Shown here: in pieces, positions 6,069-6,737 of the stretch | How the letters are laid out: each line of letters starts with the position of its first letter | How positions within the stretch are numbered: position 1 is the stretch's first letter | Assembly (NCBI GenBank): GCA_030631385.1 | Contig: DAOVLG010000096.1 | Location: 1-6,737, forward strand | Direction of reading: 5' to 3' | Source: Candidatus Coatesiibacteriota bacterium | Lineage (GTDB): Bacteria; RBG-13-66-14 | Length of the DNA: 6,737 bases | The notes under the pieces: generated by a model | What the model was told of the DNA's origin: nothing | Databases searched by the model: none | What the model saw: the letters and a program-made list of their open reading frames with translations, nothing else | Translations under genes and position numbers: made by a program

Positions 6069-6737
6069 ATGCTCGAGACCCTCTGGCAGAATTTTCTGCA
6101 ATCGCTCTACATCCACCTGCCCTTCGCCCTTTTGGCGTTAATCCTCAGGTGGGTGAGCTTGTCCGGTTTCGTCGGCGGTCTGGGCCTCGGCTGGCTGGTG
6201 TTCATCGGTCTCGGCTGGCGGGGCTGGGTGGTGCTGGGGTGTTTCTTCGCCCTGGGAACCGGAGTCACGAAAATTGGGTACAGGAAGAAGGAGAAGTTGG
6301 GGTTGGCCCAGGAATCCAAGGGCCGAAGGGGGAGCAAGCACGTGGCCGCCAACTGCGCCCTGGCCACCCTGTTAGCCATAGCCGTCCTGCTCACCTGCGA
6401 AGCCTGGCCACTCGGCGGCGCCTTTCTCACGATGGCCTTCGTCGGCGCCCTGGCCACGGCGACCACCGACACCGGTTCGAGCGAGCTGGGCCAGCTCTAC
6501 GGTAAAAAACCGATCCTGATCACCACCTTCAGCCGGGTGGAGCCGGGCACGCCGGGTGCGGTCTCCTGGCAGGGGACCCTGGGCGGATTCGTCCTGGCCG
6601 CCCTTCTGGGCGTTCTGGCCGCGGCCGTCGGGCTGATCCCCTGGGTTCTGGTGTGGATACCCCCCGTGGCCGGGCTCATCGGCGGCAGTTTCGAGAGCTA
6701 CCTGGGAGCCCTGATACCCTCGGGTAAGCTCTCCAAC
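6069..6737 (+). CDS. DUF92-family integral membrane protein (3' end beyond the window)
   Basis: The frame starts at ATG 6069 and stays open to the right edge, giving 223 residues. The sequence is strongly hydrophobic, with about six or seven likely membrane segments (roughly 17-27, 33-49, 53-66, 92-109, 117-133, 172-189 and 190-206). Three blocks match the DUF92 (PF01940) pattern as I know it: GRRGSKHVAANC (85-96), FVGALATATTDTGSSELG (124-141) and ITTFSRVEPGTPGAVS (151-166). The visible end, SGKLSN, resembles the family's late L-[ST]-N segment, so perhaps only a few dozen residues are missing. The plant member VTE6 is a phytyl-phosphate kinase; for bacterial members a role with prenyl-phosphate-type lipids is only a guess. 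An in-frame stop at 6030 and no alternative start between support ATG 6069, although no clear Shine-Dalgarno precedes it. It lies 83 bp after mnmG with no clear terminator, so co-transcription is plausible. Confidence 0.85.
   Translation, partial: MLETLWQNFLQSLYIHLPFALLALILRWVSLSGFVGGLGLGWLVFIGLGWRGWVVLGCFFALGTGVTKIGYRKKEKLGLAQESKGRRGSKHVAANCALATLLAIAVLLTCEAWPLGGAFLTMAFVGALATATTDTGSSELGQLYGKKPILITTFSRVEPGTPGAVSWQGTLGGFVLAALLGVLAAAVGLIPWVLVWIPPVAGLIGGSFESYLGALIPSGKLSN

Overview
The window looks like chromosomal DNA from a GC-rich, uncultured-type bacterium. It carries two conserved housekeeping loci and, between them, one gene for a secreted protein. The best lineage clue is that secreted protein. 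Its C-terminal module is of the FlgD-like / type IX-sorting style (pattern 'Q-N-F-P-x-P-...-T-x-I-x-F-x-L' and later 'V-Y-L-Y-x-L'). Such modules are typical of FCB-group bacteria and many neighbouring candidate phyla. That placement is inference from one protein. No rRNA, tRNA, CRISPR array, insertion sequence or phage gene was seen.

Layout, left to right. (1) Positions 1-1647, minus strand: clpP followed by clpX (cut by the left edge), the peptidase and unfoldase of the ClpXP protease. (2) Positions 1648-1904: an AT-rich divergent intergenic region. It holds mirror-image extended -10 promoter candidates for clpP and for the gene to the right, a second rightward extended -10, and a strong Shine-Dalgarno site. 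(3) Positions 1905-3908, plus strand: a 667-residue predicted secreted zinc metalloprotease resembling the MXAN_6640-type family, ending in a rho-independent terminator. (4) Positions 4003-4068: an 8-bp perfect inverted repeat next to an extended -10, upstream of mnmG. (5) Positions 4069-5985, plus strand: mnmG, the FAD-dependent tRNA wobble-uridine modification enzyme. (6) Positions 6069-6737, plus strand: a DUF92-family membrane protein cut by the right edge and lacking only its extreme C-terminus.

The genes fall into three transcription groups: clpP-clpX leftward, the metalloprotease alone (own promoters and terminator), and mnmG followed after 83 bp by the DUF92 gene. ClpP and ClpX act together in cytoplasmic proteolysis. 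The divergent secreted protease would act outside the cytoplasm, so any link between them would be regulatory. I did not find a clearly new biological system. The signals most worth a second look are regulatory: the mirrored divergent promoters, a possible Shine-Dalgarno-sequestering leader, and the inverted repeat at the mnmG promoter.
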